DNA from: Bacteroidota bacterium
GTDB taxonomy: Bacteria > Bacteroidota > Bacteroidia > JAHEXY01
Assembly (NCBI GenBank): GCA_023251875.1
Contig: JAHEXY010000014.1
Location: forward strand, 1-64,000
Length of the DNA stretch: 64,000 nucleotides
Reading direction: 5' to 3'
Made by a program: the position numbers and the translations under genes. Below the pieces are notes generated by a model, which did no database searches, was not told the DNA's origin, and saw only the letters and a program-made list of their open reading frames with translations. Every line of letters starts with the position of its first letter. Positions within the stretch are counted from its first letter, which is position 1. Shown piece after piece: positions 1-9,040 of the stretch.

Positions 1-51
1 TGCTTTTTGCTTGATTGACTCGTAGTCAAATTTCTTTTCGGTTGATTCCAT
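1..51 (-). CDS. IS256-type transposase, N-terminal fragment running off the window
   Basis: The minus strand opens with an ATG at 51 and reads MESTEKKFDYESIKQKA before leaving the window. Phe-Asp-Tyr-Glu followed by a basic helix is how many Bacteroidota IS256-family transposases begin. The end-like sequence at 92-120 lies just upstream, as expected for such an IS. Only 17 residues are visible, so the assignment rests on this start plus the terminal sequence and is tentative. Confidence 0.5.
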   Translation of the reverse strand, partial: MESTEKKFDYESIKQKA

Positions 52-91
52 TTTACTGTGTGTTTAAGGTTTATTAATTTAATAAATTTTC

Positions 92-120
92 CTTTTGACA
101 CAGTTTACTTTACACTCTCA
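92..120. mobile_element. Probable terminal inverted repeat of an IS256-like element
   Basis: Read on the minus strand, about 29 bases beginning GAGAGTGTAAAGTAAACTG and continuing TGTCAAAAGG lie 40 bases 5' of the transposase start. This resembles terminal repeats of IS256-family elements. The partner repeat and target duplication are outside the window, so the exact end is inferred. Confidence 0.45.
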
Positions 121-351
121 ATAAAATGTTAATATTTAATTTTGGCTTTATCTTAAATTAACAATTTATTAACATGCTTATGTGTAGCGACATTAAATTT
201 AATTATACTTATGTATGTAGAATTTTTTCTATTAAAAGTATATTTCAGATTTTAATGATGAATATTTTCTATTAAAATGGCAATTTGGTTGAAATTTTTC
301 TAATTACAGAATGTCATTTTCGAAATGCATATATCGCAAGGTATTGATGTT

Positions 352-1899
352 TTATATTTTTGCTACCGGCTTTCCTTTCATACTTGCATTTACTAAATAA
401 GCAATAAATTTTGAAAAATCTTCTATATTCATTTCAACACTTGCTTTTTCCAATGACTTCATATATATGTCTCTTTCTTCAACCGGTATCACCGTCCATG
501 GATAGCCTCCTGAAGCTAACATCACATTCATCAAAAAGCGACCCATACGGCCATTTCCATCTAAATAAGGATGAATAAATACAAAAATAAAATGCCCTAA
601 TACTGCCTTAACAAAAGGTTCAGTTTCTTCCTGCAGTAATTCAAATAACACAGGCATGGTATCACGAACAGCATCTACATTAAGCGGTACATGTTTGGAT
701 CGACTGATATATACCGGTTCATTTCGATAACCTGCGAGATCAGATGTTTTTATAATACCAGCTGTTACGCTAGGGCCAAACAGTTCCAAATACCAATCTC
801 CATGATCAGCATCAATAACTTTTCCCGGATTTTTTCCATTCAGGATTTTTTTAATACTTTTTCTTACAACTTGAGTTGCTTGCCAATATCCTCTTGCGGC
901 CATTGCATCTCTTTGTTTTTTATCTTCTTCATTTCCTTTTGCGTTCCATGATCCGCTTCTTACGCGTTCTATTAATTCAGGAGTAACCCTATACTTTTCA
1001 ATGGACAAAGAATGGTAAGCATCGGTAACATACATAGCTTCTACAGCCTTCATATATTTTTCATGATCCTTTGGTAATCCGGGAGCTTTCGGAGAATATT
1101 TAATTACGACTTCTCTCATTTCATGCCACATAAGTTTTATGCGGTTTACATAGGGTGATCGCTGTCTTGAAGATAATAGGATTGGTGTTGGGTTTTCAAA
1201 AGGATCAGTTTCACGGATGTCATATCCGGCAGAAGTCATCCCTTTTAGAATTTCATTTGCAATTCTTTCTTGTTTGATATTGCGAAAAGCACCTACTAAT
1301 CGTCCTGCAATTCTGCTATGGCCACCATCCAATAATGGCCGAAGTATTTCAGATGAATTTTTTATCAATGCAAGGGCTGCTCTTACATCTGTTGAATTTC
1401 TCGTAAACATTGCAGTTGAGCAATGAATAAGTGAAGACGTCAGCGACAGCATACGTATGTTATCCACAATTACAATTTCTGCTGCGGATGGTAATTGCGA
1501 AATCATACTGAACAAAGATGTACCATAAGGCAAGGGAGTATTAGAGTTAGACCCCTTTGGGGACTTTACAATAAGTTGAGTTGGTACCGAATGATTACCT
1601 GCATGAAATTGTAAAGATTGATCAGCTGAGATCCAATAAGAATCACCCAATCGCTCAACTAAATATCTTGAACAAAAATGCCAATAGGACGCATACCAGG
1701 AAGTACTATCTCCATCCTGTTCATCAGCGCTTGCCAGTATGTACCAACCTTTAACTACTTCTTTGAGGAAGCCTGCTTTTAAAAGACGCCCACGATGTAC
1801 CCGGCTTAACTCTGATGTTTTAATAGCAGTCATATCCCGGTCTTGTAATTGCTTAAGTAGCTCTAGAGATTCTGCTAGTTTTTCGTTAGGCTTTGCCAT
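352..1899 (-). CDS. Fic family protein with AbiEi-like N-terminal region
   Basis: Fic enzymes move AMP or another nucleotide moiety from a nucleotide onto a protein hydroxyl. The catalytic motif HPYLDGNGRMGRF is clear near residue 445 of 515, with the His and the DGNGR anion loop intact. Upstream, SLSIEK fits the S-x-x-x-E inhibitory helix of class II Fic proteins, so the enzyme is probably self-inhibited. The first ~200 residues (helical/winged start, then SPKGSNSNTPLPYGTS) resemble the AbiEi antitoxin fold, but this is fold-level recognition only. An upstream TTG at 1944 would overlap the first iteron, so I chose the ATG at 1899 (MAKPNEKL). The gene stands alone between an IS end and a broken RHS gene, which suggests transfer. 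Confidence 0.85.
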   Translation of the reverse strand: MAKPNEKLAESLELLKQLQDRDMTAIKTSELSRVHRGRLLKAGFLKEVVKGWYILASADEQDGDSTSWYASYWHFCSRYLVERLGDSYWISADQSLQFHAGNHSVPTQLIVKSPKGSNSNTPLPYGTSLFSMISQLPSAAEIVIVDNIRMLSLTSSLIHCSTAMFTRNSTDVRAALALIKNSSEILRPLLDGGHSRIAGRLVGAFRNIKQERIANEILKGMTSAGYDIRETDPFENPTPILLSSRQRSPYVNRIKLMWHEMREVVIKYSPKAPGLPKDHEKYMKAVEAMYVTDAYHSLSIEKYRVTPELIERVRSGSWNAKGNEEDKKQRDAMAARGYWQATQVVRKSIKKILNGKNPGKVIDADHGDWYLELFGPSVTAGIIKTSDLAGYRNEPVYISRSKHVPLNVDAVRDTMPVLFELLQEETEPFVKAVLGHFIFVFIHPYLDGNGRMGRFLMNVMLASGGYPWTVIPVEERDIYMKSLEKASVEMNIEDFSKFIAYLVNASMKGKPVAKI

Positions 1900-1938
1900 A
1901 TTATTAATGAATTCTGTGTTAATTAATAATTTATTTCC

Positions 1939-2010
1939 GTGCAATTATTAGGTTTACGTGTTGTGCAATAATTAGGTTTGCGTGCTGTGCAATAATTAGG
2001 TTTCCGTGCA
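1939..2010. repeat. Three 24-bp direct iterons upstream of the Fic gene
   Basis: Three consecutive 24-base units start at 1939, 1963 and 1987, each close to GTGCAATAATTAGGTTTnCG followed by TGnn. Units differ at only a few positions. They lie 40-110 bases 5' of the Fic ATG, where an operator would be expected. Binding by the Fic protein's own N-terminal DNA-binding-like region is an inference. Confidence 0.8.
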
Positions 2011-2016
2011 AATATA

Positions 2017-2439
2017 CTATAAATCAGGAACTTTACCTACTAGACACCAAAGAAGTATTATGAGAGTTAAACTCCAACCAAAACCAACCCATGAAGCATC
2101 TTGTTCAGGAGAAGCACCACTTTGATAATTAAGTGACATATTGTATCCACTACCATGAGGCCCAGGTATGGATAAAACAGGTAGATTATAAGAAAAATCT
2201 CCTGTAAATTCATTTACCATCGAACTAGCTTGGTAGGGTTCAAATGCTGTAAAATCAGGTGAAGATGGTCCAGAAGTTAAAGCAAATATTTGCTGCACAA
2301 TTAGTGCCTGTATAAGTATAATAAAAGCTAAAGAAACTGAGATGGTTTTCTTAGCTCTCGACTTTATATACTTCCCTACCTCCTCTTTTGTAGAGGTGAA
2401 TGTTTTGAAATTTTTTGTAGTGGTCAATAGGTTTTTCAT
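2017..2439 (-). pseudogene. RHS-repeat protein, N-terminal remnant
   Basis: After a signal-anchor-like segment (residues ~30-55) the sequence reads PDFTAFEPYQASSMVNEFTG and then FSYNLPVLSIPGP, with GASPEQDASWVGFGWSL. This is the characteristic start of the giant RHS/polymorphic-toxin-like secreted proteins of Bacteroidota. After GWSL the frame collapses into a short unrelated tail and stops, whereas intact homologues run for well over 1,000 residues. The start is taken at the ATG at 2439 (MKNLL), not the longer upstream frame. The break lies beside the Fic iterons, so insertion of the Fic segment probably removed the rest. Confidence 0.75.
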
Positions 2440-2626
2440 ATGTATATAATTTGTTTTTAAAATGTCATATGGAATACGCCATGTTATATTCATTCGTGTT
2501 TGCACACGTTTAGTGCATAGCTATTTCATGGTTCAATTATTTTATTTTGTTCTTGTTACGTTTTTTTTAAAAAAAGTTTCATTATTTTCAATTATTTGAA
2601 TTATTTGTTTCATTTGTGATGATATT

Positions 2627-3034
2627 CTATTTTTTTGTTACATAAGCTATTCCTGTTTCTAAATCGAGTAAAAGCAAAGGGTAATAAGAGATAGTTTTGC
2701 TTTTGTCTTCTATAAAATAACTTAGTTCCTTTAATTTTTTTTCTTCCGGTGTTTTAGAGTTTTGCATTTCATTTATTAATTCAGAAAATTGTTGCAAATG
2801 TCTATATACAGTACTGTGATTTATTTTTAATGTTGTAGCTATATTTCTATAGCTCATGCCTTCGAGGCTAAGATGCAAGGCCTGCCTGTTTTGAATGACT
2901 TGATAATCTTTTTTATCTAAATAATTTTCTGAAAATTGTTTTTCGCAGGTGCGACATAAAAAACGTTGTTTGTTTCTATAGCTTCCATTTTTAACAACAT
3001 TTTGAGATTGGCAGTTGGGGCAAATTAGGTTCAT
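2627..3034 (-). CDS. IS1-like InsA-type zinc-ribbon/HTH protein
   Basis: Residues 5-33 have the pattern CPNCQSQNVVKNG, then CRTCEKQF: a four-cysteine zinc ribbon as in IS1 InsA and related transposase N-termini. Residues ~60-90 (GMSYRNIATTLKINHSTVYR) form a helix-turn-helix. No DDE catalytic ORF follows in the sequence to the left, so this is either an orphan first ORF of an IS1-like element or a domesticated regulator. The C-terminus (YYPLLLLDLETGIAYVTKK) looks intact, which does not favour simple truncation. Confidence 0.6.
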   Translation of the reverse strand: MNLICPNCQSQNVVKNGSYRNKQRFLCRTCEKQFSENYLDKKDYQVIQNRQALHLSLEGMSYRNIATTLKINHSTVYRHLQQFSELINEMQNSKTPEEKKLKELSYFIEDKSKTISYYPLLLLDLETGIAYVTKK

Positions 3035-3062
3035 GGTGTTTGATTGTTAATTTAGTATTAAG

Positions 3063-3142
3063 GGCTTTCTAAAAATTGTATTTTTTATTTACTCTCCCTG
3101 CCCTCTCTAAGAGAGGGACGCAAAGCTAATTTTTAGAAAGCC
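3063..3142. repeat. Nested inverted repeat in a 360-bp intergenic gap
   Basis: GGCTTTCTAAAAATT at 3063-3077 is matched by AATTTTTAGAAAGCC at 3128-3142. Inside is a second hairpin, CCCTCTCTAAGAGAGGG, at 3101-3117. The element lies between divergent genes, so a terminator role is not obvious. It could be a small non-autonomous repeat. The rest of 3035-3394 shows only AT-rich sequence. Confidence 0.6.
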
Positions 3143-3394
3143 TTTTACTTTGTTAAATTACTTCTATTCGTTTATTTAAATTGCCTCTTATTTTTAATGA
3201 ATATTAATGGATGGATCTAAAAAACAACAAAGAAGTTTCGTATTAAACTACTGATAATTAGGATAGTATTAAATATTTTAAAATGATAGTATTAATGAAA
3301 CACTTTTTTATCTTTATTTTTTATTACCTATTAATTCATGTAACTTATTTATACATTCAAGCGTAAAACCTTAATTAATTATAACCCTGAAAAG

Positions 3395-5806
3395 ATGAAG
3401 TCATTTTTACCTGTTTTATTCATTACCCTTTTATTTTCTACAAATAATGTGTTAAACGCACAATCGGTTTGTGCAGATTCGCTTTATGGATCGCATAAAA
3501 ATATTGGGCTTTATGGAGGATATATTACTGATTTAACATACTCCTATCAAAACAAAAGATTATTTGCTACGGTTGAATCTCCTGCATCGTTATTTTATTC
3601 GGATGATACAGCTAATACTTGGAAACCGGCATACGTATACGATTCATTAAAATATGAATGTGGAGATAGAGGATGGGGAGGCGGTGCTTATAAAGTAATT
3701 GCCAATAGCCATAATTGGGTTGCAAGCATGAATAAAAATGTATCAACATCTTCATGTGTAGTAAGTTTTAATGGAGGTGATTCTGCAACTTGGCAAACTG
3801 CAGTTGATCCTTATCTATTAAATCAGCAAGGCTTAACGAAGGGTGGCGTTGTAAATGATATTGCTATTTCTGATTCTTTTTTATATGTGGGAGTTGGTTC
3901 GTATTTGATTAAAATTGATCAATCTGGATATGATCCTTTAACGGATGTTACAGATGTTGGGTTTAAGATTGTAAATGCTAATAGCAATTCAAAAATTATT
4001 GGTATTGCTGCAACAAATAATACAAGCGGATTTCCTATTTGTGTTATTGTTGATACTACCGGTTTTGGATCAACCGAAGGGCTTTTATATAAATACAATG
4101 GAAGTACCTTCTCTGCTATAACTTTACCTATTGCTTTAAATTTTGTACAAAAAGTTTTTACAATTTTTAATCAAACCACAGGCGATACATTATTTATTAC
4201 CGGTAAAGACAATTCAAATACTTCAAAAATGTATCGCACTTTTGACGGGGGATTAAATTGGATAGATATTTCAAATACAAACGATTCTTTGTTAGATGTA
4301 GATTATAGCCCATTGTGGTTAAACTATGCTCAATCCGGAACAATACTTTTTGCACAAGAAAATCAATTCTCCCCTAATTTGGGAACAACATGGCTTCAAT
4401 ACAATGATGGCAGTTCACATTATGGATGTGTACATCCGGTTGATACCAATACATGGATATCTAATTCACCATTGGGGGTAGTTAAAAGTAATAAAGGCCC
4501 AATGAATATATTTAATGTAGCAAGCAATATTAATCTCGAAGCAATTGACATTAATCATATAGCAAAAACATTATCTCATGCCACTACTTATGCAGCTACA
4601 CAATCAGGCTTGGCCTATACTTCAGCATATAATAATTCTATTATTGACCCTTATCAAAGATGGAGAGTGCCTTATGGTAAATTTCCTATTTCGCCAATAG
4701 AAAAACGAACCATGACTTCAGTAGCTATTGATGCTTCAGATTCTTTGCATGTTGTTACAACCTCAGAACATGAAATATTTTATTCGTTTTTTGGCCCGGA
4801 TAGTTTTAAACTTGCCCAATTTAATTTCTCATTTAATACAGCAGAATTTTTTACCGATATTGCCTTTGTAACACCGAGTATTGTATTAGCTGTAACAAAA
4901 AAGCGATCTGATAATGCTAATCAAAATTGTAATGTTTATAAATCAACAGATGCCGGAGCAACATGGAATATTGAATCAGTACCTGATTTTGAAAATGGAA
5001 ACACCATTGCAGTTAATTACGATAATAATGATACAGCCATATATATTGGAACAGGCTCAATTGAACTATTTAGTGATACGGGATATTTATGGAAATCTAC
5101 CGATTTAGGTGCAAATTGGAATAAATTTATTGGTCCTACACAAAGTGTTAGTCCTTTTAACAAAGGATTAGCCATACAAGATATTGTTATTGACCCCAGA
5201 GGCAATGATACTATATACATGGTTACCGAAGATTTAAATGATATTGTAAAATCTTATGATGGAGGAAATACTTATATCTATAAAAACGTAAGTTCAGGTA
5301 ATGGTGTAAGTGGAAGTGTAGCCATAAATAAAATTTATCCTGATTCTGTTTATTTTGGGTTGGGAAATAAATTGATTGTATACAATAACCCTTTAGATTC
5401 AGCACGAATATTATATTGGGGCATACCAGGAGAAACTTTAAATGATTTAAGCATTGGATCGGTATTGGTTGGTAGTACTACCGGGTTTTATGTAATTAAT
5501 TTAGATCCTGTTATTGATATGACAGGTATAAATGAAAATAAAACTGATGAAAATAAAAATATCATAGGATATCCCAATCCATCATCAGGCGAAATTATAT
5601 TTTGTATAAATAATGTTGAAAATAATAATGCCACATTATATATCAATGATATATTTGGTAATGAACTAAGCAAATCAGAAGTTAAAATTGTAGAAGGGAA
5701 ATTAATATGTGATCTAAATTCACTTCATTTATCAAACGGCACTTATTTAGTAAGTATTAAGCAAAATAAAAATATTTATAGATTTAAAATGATGGTTATA
5801 AAATAA
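3395..5806 (+). CDS. T9SS-exported beta-propeller (BNR/sortilin-like) protein
   Basis: An 803-residue exported protein. A signal peptide (residues 1-22, ending NAQ) precedes many Asp-box/BNR-type repeats such as FRTFDGGLNW-like, YKSTDAGATW and WKSTDLGANW, which build a beta-propeller. The last ~80 residues (YPNPSSGEIIF, then FGNELS, then LSNGTYLVSI) are a type A T9SS sorting domain, so the protein should cross the outer membrane through T9SS and be anchored or released. The start ATG begins the signal peptide. The next gene is a paralogue with an almost identical tail. The substrate or ligand is unknown. Confidence 0.85.
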   Translation: MKSFLPVLFITLLFSTNNVLNAQSVCADSLYGSHKNIGLYGGYITDLTYSYQNKRLFATVESPASLFYSDDTANTWKPAYVYDSLKYECGDRGWGGGAYKVIANSHNWVASMNKNVSTSSCVVSFNGGDSATWQTAVDPYLLNQQGLTKGGVVNDIAISDSFLYVGVGSYLIKIDQSGYDPLTDVTDVGFKIVNANSNSKIIGIAATNNTSGFPICVIVDTTGFGSTEGLLYKYNGSTFSAITLPIALNFVQKVFTIFNQTTGDTLFITGKDNSNTSKMYRTFDGGLNWIDISNTNDSLLDVDYSPLWLNYAQSGTILFAQENQFSPNLGTTWLQYNDGSSHYGCVHPVDTNTWISNSPLGVVKSNKGPMNIFNVASNINLEAIDINHIAKTLSHATTYAATQSGLAYTSAYNNSIIDPYQRWRVPYGKFPISPIEKRTMTSVAIDASDSLHVVTTSEHEIFYSFFGPDSFKLAQFNFSFNTAEFFTDIAFVTPSIVLAVTKKRSDNANQNCNVYKSTDAGATWNIESVPDFENGNTIAVNYDNNDTAIYIGTGSIELFSDTGYLWKSTDLGANWNKFIGPTQSVSPFNKGLAIQDIVIDPRGNDTIYMVTEDLNDIVKSYDGGNTYIYKNVSSGNGVSGSVAINKIYPDSVYFGLGNKLIVYNNPLDSARILYWGIPGETLNDLSIGSVLVGSTTGFYVINLDPVIDMTGINENKTDENKNIIGYPNPSSGEIIFCINNVENNNATLYINDIFGNELSKSEVKIVEGKLICDLNSLHLSNGTYLVSIKQNKNIYRFKMMVIK

Positions 5807-5817
5807 GACCTCGTTCT

Positions 5818-5840
5818 TCCCCTCTCACTTGAGAGAGGGA
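5818..5840. terminator. Short GC-rich hairpin between the two propeller genes
   Basis: CCCTCTC-ACTT-GAGAGGG type stem 12 bases after the stop codon. Similar CCCTC-rich hairpins occur at 3101 and near 9000, so this may be a dispersed intergenic repeat acting as terminator or attenuator. Confidence 0.5.
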
Positions 5841-5885
5841 AGTTTGTAATATTTTAAATAGAGGTTGAACTAAATACACATACGT

Positions 5886-8800
5886 ATGTTGAAATTATTT
5901 ACTGTTCTATTCTCAATAAGTTTATTTTTTTTCTTGCCAAAAATGTATGCGCAATTTCCGGCTATTTCAATGGAATTAACTGAATTTGCTGCTAATAATA
6001 GTTTTGCTTTGGATGTGCCTATATATATAAAGCTTACTGCAATTGGCATTGACAATTCAATAGATACGAACTATAACCAAACTGTAACTGCAAGCATTTA
6101 TTCAGGGCCTGGAAATTTAAAGGGTACAAGCAGTGTTAGTTTTACAAAAGGCTATGCGTATTTTACTAACCTAAAATTAAATGTTGCAGGTTGGTATAAG
6201 CTTGTATTTTCTTCAGGTACATTAAATCCATTTGTTTCCGATTCATTTTATGTATACAACAAAATTAATTTAGGTGGGCCATCAGCAGTAATGGATATGA
6301 TTTTTGGTGGTAGTGGAGAACAAACTAAAGCAAGCCTATTTTATTTATATGCATTAGCTTTAAACAGCAACTATGAAATTGATACTACCTATCAATCTTC
6401 AATTACTTTAAGTGTATCAAATTCTTCTACTTTATTAAAGGGTAACACATCAACAAATTTTATAAATGGAGTTGCTTTGTTTTATGATTTGTCAATTACA
6501 GATATTGGCAAGTTTGACATTATAGGCACAAGCGGATCTCTATCAAATAATCCCTATGCCATTACAATAATTGATACCGCTATTGCACAAACTAATTGTA
6601 AAATAGCAACTGCAGGAGATAGAAAAAATTTAGGAATATATGCCGCTAGCGTAAATGACCTTTCATTTTCTAAGAAAACGAATAGAATTTTTGCTTCTGT
6701 GGTAGCTCCTGCATCCTTATTTTATTCTGATGATAGTTGCCATACTTGGCACACTCCATTTCCTATTGATTCTTTGGAATACAATTGTGGGGAAAGAGGT
6801 TGGGGCGGTAGTGGAATAAAGTTGTTAACTAATTCTATTGGTTGGATTGCCCTTCAAACCCATGCAGATGAAGGGTTATTAAATTCATCTGCTATTAGTT
6901 TTAGCAATGGAGATTCAGGCACATGGAAAACAGCAATGGATTCTTATTTATTAAGTCAGTATGGTTATACAGATTCACTTGTAAATGGTATTGGCTTGTC
7001 TGACTATTATATGTTTTCCTTAATGGGTCCTTATATTACAAGAATTAGTAATGCAACATTTAATCCCATAACAGATATTATTGATGTTAGAAATTATATT
7101 TCCGGGATCAATATAAATTCCAGGGTTTATAGCATCGCTATCGCAAATAACTCAAATGGATATCCCTATTATGTGGCTATTGATACCTTGGGAACCAATC
7201 CTGATTTATGTCAATTGTATCGTTATGATGGAACAAATTTTTCGAAGATTAATTTACCGTCTACAATTGATGGAATAAAAAATGTATTTACCCATATTGG
7301 ACAAAGTATAGGAGATACTATTTTTATAAGTGGAACAAAAACATTAAATGATACTGCTTTCTTATTTAGATCTTATGATTCAGGAACTAGTTGGACTGAA
7401 ATTGATAAAGGCGAATATTTAAGTAAGGTTGATTATTCTGATGCATGGAAAACGATAATGCCACAAAGCAATGGATTGGTTTTATATTCTGGAACAAAAG
7501 CCGTTCATATATCAAAAGATCTCGGTAATTTTTGGAGCCCTAGTTTAAATCCCTATTCAACATTAAATAATTTTGATACCCTATTTGTAATAGCCCAAGA
7601 TACCAATGGAGGAATTTTGCAAAGCGTTAATGGTACAAATGGTAACTTTGTTAATAATGGTAATACAGGATTGGAAGCCGTACAAGTTATACAAATTGCT
7701 CGTAATGCCAGTAAAACTATTTTTTATGTAGCTACTTCTGCCGGATTAGCCTATACAACAGCCTATCTTAATAATTCAATTGAGCCTTACCAAAAATGGA
7801 TTCCTCCGTATGGCATTTTTGTTGTTCCAATAAGTACAGGAGGCTCAAAATTGATGACTTCTTGTGTTGCAATAGATCCATTAGATTCATCACATGTTAT
7901 TGTAGGTGGCCGATTAGATAGTGTTCAAGCTTTAAATAATGGAGGTATTGCAACAACTACAATGGGCCCTAATGGTTTTTATAATACAAATGCATTTTCC
8001 TCTTATCCCTTAGAGCCAATTGTGAAAGATGTGGCTTTTGTAAATTCATCTATTGCACTCGCAGTAAGTGCTGGTATAACCGATTCGCAAGCCGGTTTAG
8101 GTAATATTTGGAGATCAATGGATGGAGGAGTCACTTGGAGCATTGTTTCCCCAAGTGGATTTACAAGTGGCAGATGCATTGCAGTTGGTTATGCCAATAA
8201 TGATACTGTAATTTATGTGGGAACAGGATTAAGTACTTTAGATAAAGGTAAGCTATGGAAATCGAACGATCTTGGTATAACATGGACGCAAGTAAATACA
8301 GGGCCAACATCACAAAGCGGAAGTTTATTAGCTGAAATTCCTATTAATGATATTGCCATTGATCCTAGAAGTAATGATACATTATATTTAGCTGCAGGGC
8401 AAAATTTAGATTACGCATGGGTTCGTTCTACAAATGGCGGAACATCCTATCAATATATTAATGTTGGCGGAGAAGGAGCCTATACTTCTGTTATGGTTAA
8501 TCATAATAATGCTGATTCAGTTTATGCAGCAATACGTAGAGAAATATTTATTTATGATGCGATCAATAATGACACTGCTCTTTTATTTAGAGGTCTTCCC
8601 GGAGAATTAATCCCCACACTTTTAAGCGGATCTATTTTGGTAGGATCAACAACCGGATTTTATGTAATTAATTTAGATCCCGTAATTGATATAACAACAG
8701 ATATAAATGAAAACAAAATAACTGAGAATAGAAGCATCATAGGATATCCAAATCCTTCGTCAGGAGAAATAATTTTTCAGTTAAACAATTCTGAAATAAA

Positions 8801-8984
8801 TAATAATGCTATATTATGTATTTATAATATGTATGGTGAAGGATTAAGCCAAACAGAAGTGAAACTGACAGATGGGAAGTTAGCGTATAATGTAAATCAG
8901 TTGCATTTATCAAATGGCACTTACTTGGTGAGCCTTATGCAAAATAAAAATAGTTATAGATTTAAAATGACAATTATAAAATAA
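5886..8984 (+). CDS. T9SS-exported beta-propeller protein with two N-terminal Ig-like domains
   Basis: A 1,032-residue paralogue of the preceding gene. After a signal peptide (ending YAQ) come two Ig/beta-sandwich-like repeats (about residues 25-110 and 130-225). The propeller begins at a segment matching the mature start of the upstream protein (AGDRKNLGIYAASVNDLSF versus GSHKNIGLYGGYITDLTY). BNR motifs include WRSMDGGVTW and WKSNDLGITW. The tail is a type A T9SS signal and shares GSTTGFYVINLDPVID with its neighbour. The extra Ig pair is the main difference, so the pair looks like a tandem duplication with domain gain or loss. Confidence 0.85.
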   Translation: MLKLFTVLFSISLFFFLPKMYAQFPAISMELTEFAANNSFALDVPIYIKLTAIGIDNSIDTNYNQTVTASIYSGPGNLKGTSSVSFTKGYAYFTNLKLNVAGWYKLVFSSGTLNPFVSDSFYVYNKINLGGPSAVMDMIFGGSGEQTKASLFYLYALALNSNYEIDTTYQSSITLSVSNSSTLLKGNTSTNFINGVALFYDLSITDIGKFDIIGTSGSLSNNPYAITIIDTAIAQTNCKIATAGDRKNLGIYAASVNDLSFSKKTNRIFASVVAPASLFYSDDSCHTWHTPFPIDSLEYNCGERGWGGSGIKLLTNSIGWIALQTHADEGLLNSSAISFSNGDSGTWKTAMDSYLLSQYGYTDSLVNGIGLSDYYMFSLMGPYITRISNATFNPITDIIDVRNYISGININSRVYSIAIANNSNGYPYYVAIDTLGTNPDLCQLYRYDGTNFSKINLPSTIDGIKNVFTHIGQSIGDTIFISGTKTLNDTAFLFRSYDSGTSWTEIDKGEYLSKVDYSDAWKTIMPQSNGLVLYSGTKAVHISKDLGNFWSPSLNPYSTLNNFDTLFVIAQDTNGGILQSVNGTNGNFVNNGNTGLEAVQVIQIARNASKTIFYVATSAGLAYTTAYLNNSIEPYQKWIPPYGIFVVPISTGGSKLMTSCVAIDPLDSSHVIVGGRLDSVQALNNGGIATTTMGPNGFYNTNAFSSYPLEPIVKDVAFVNSSIALAVSAGITDSQAGLGNIWRSMDGGVTWSIVSPSGFTSGRCIAVGYANNDTVIYVGTGLSTLDKGKLWKSNDLGITWTQVNTGPTSQSGSLLAEIPINDIAIDPRSNDTLYLAAGQNLDYAWVRSTNGGTSYQYINVGGEGAYTSVMVNHNNADSVYAAIRREIFIYDAINNDTALLFRGLPGELIPTLLSGSILVGSTTGFYVINLDPVIDITTDINENKITENRSIIGYPNPSSGEIIFQLNNSEINNNAILCIYNMYGEGLSQTEVKLTDGKLAYNVNQLHLSNGTYLVSLMQNKNSYRFKMTIIK

Positions 8985-9040
8985 ATCCAAACACACCCTC
9001 TTCTTTTTAAGGAGGGGGATGGGGTGAGGTAATAAAATAT

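Noticed and set aside
3035-3147. Terminal inverted repeat of an IS1-like element
   Set aside because: No matching copy was found on the other side of the 135-aa gene, so it cannot be called an IS end.
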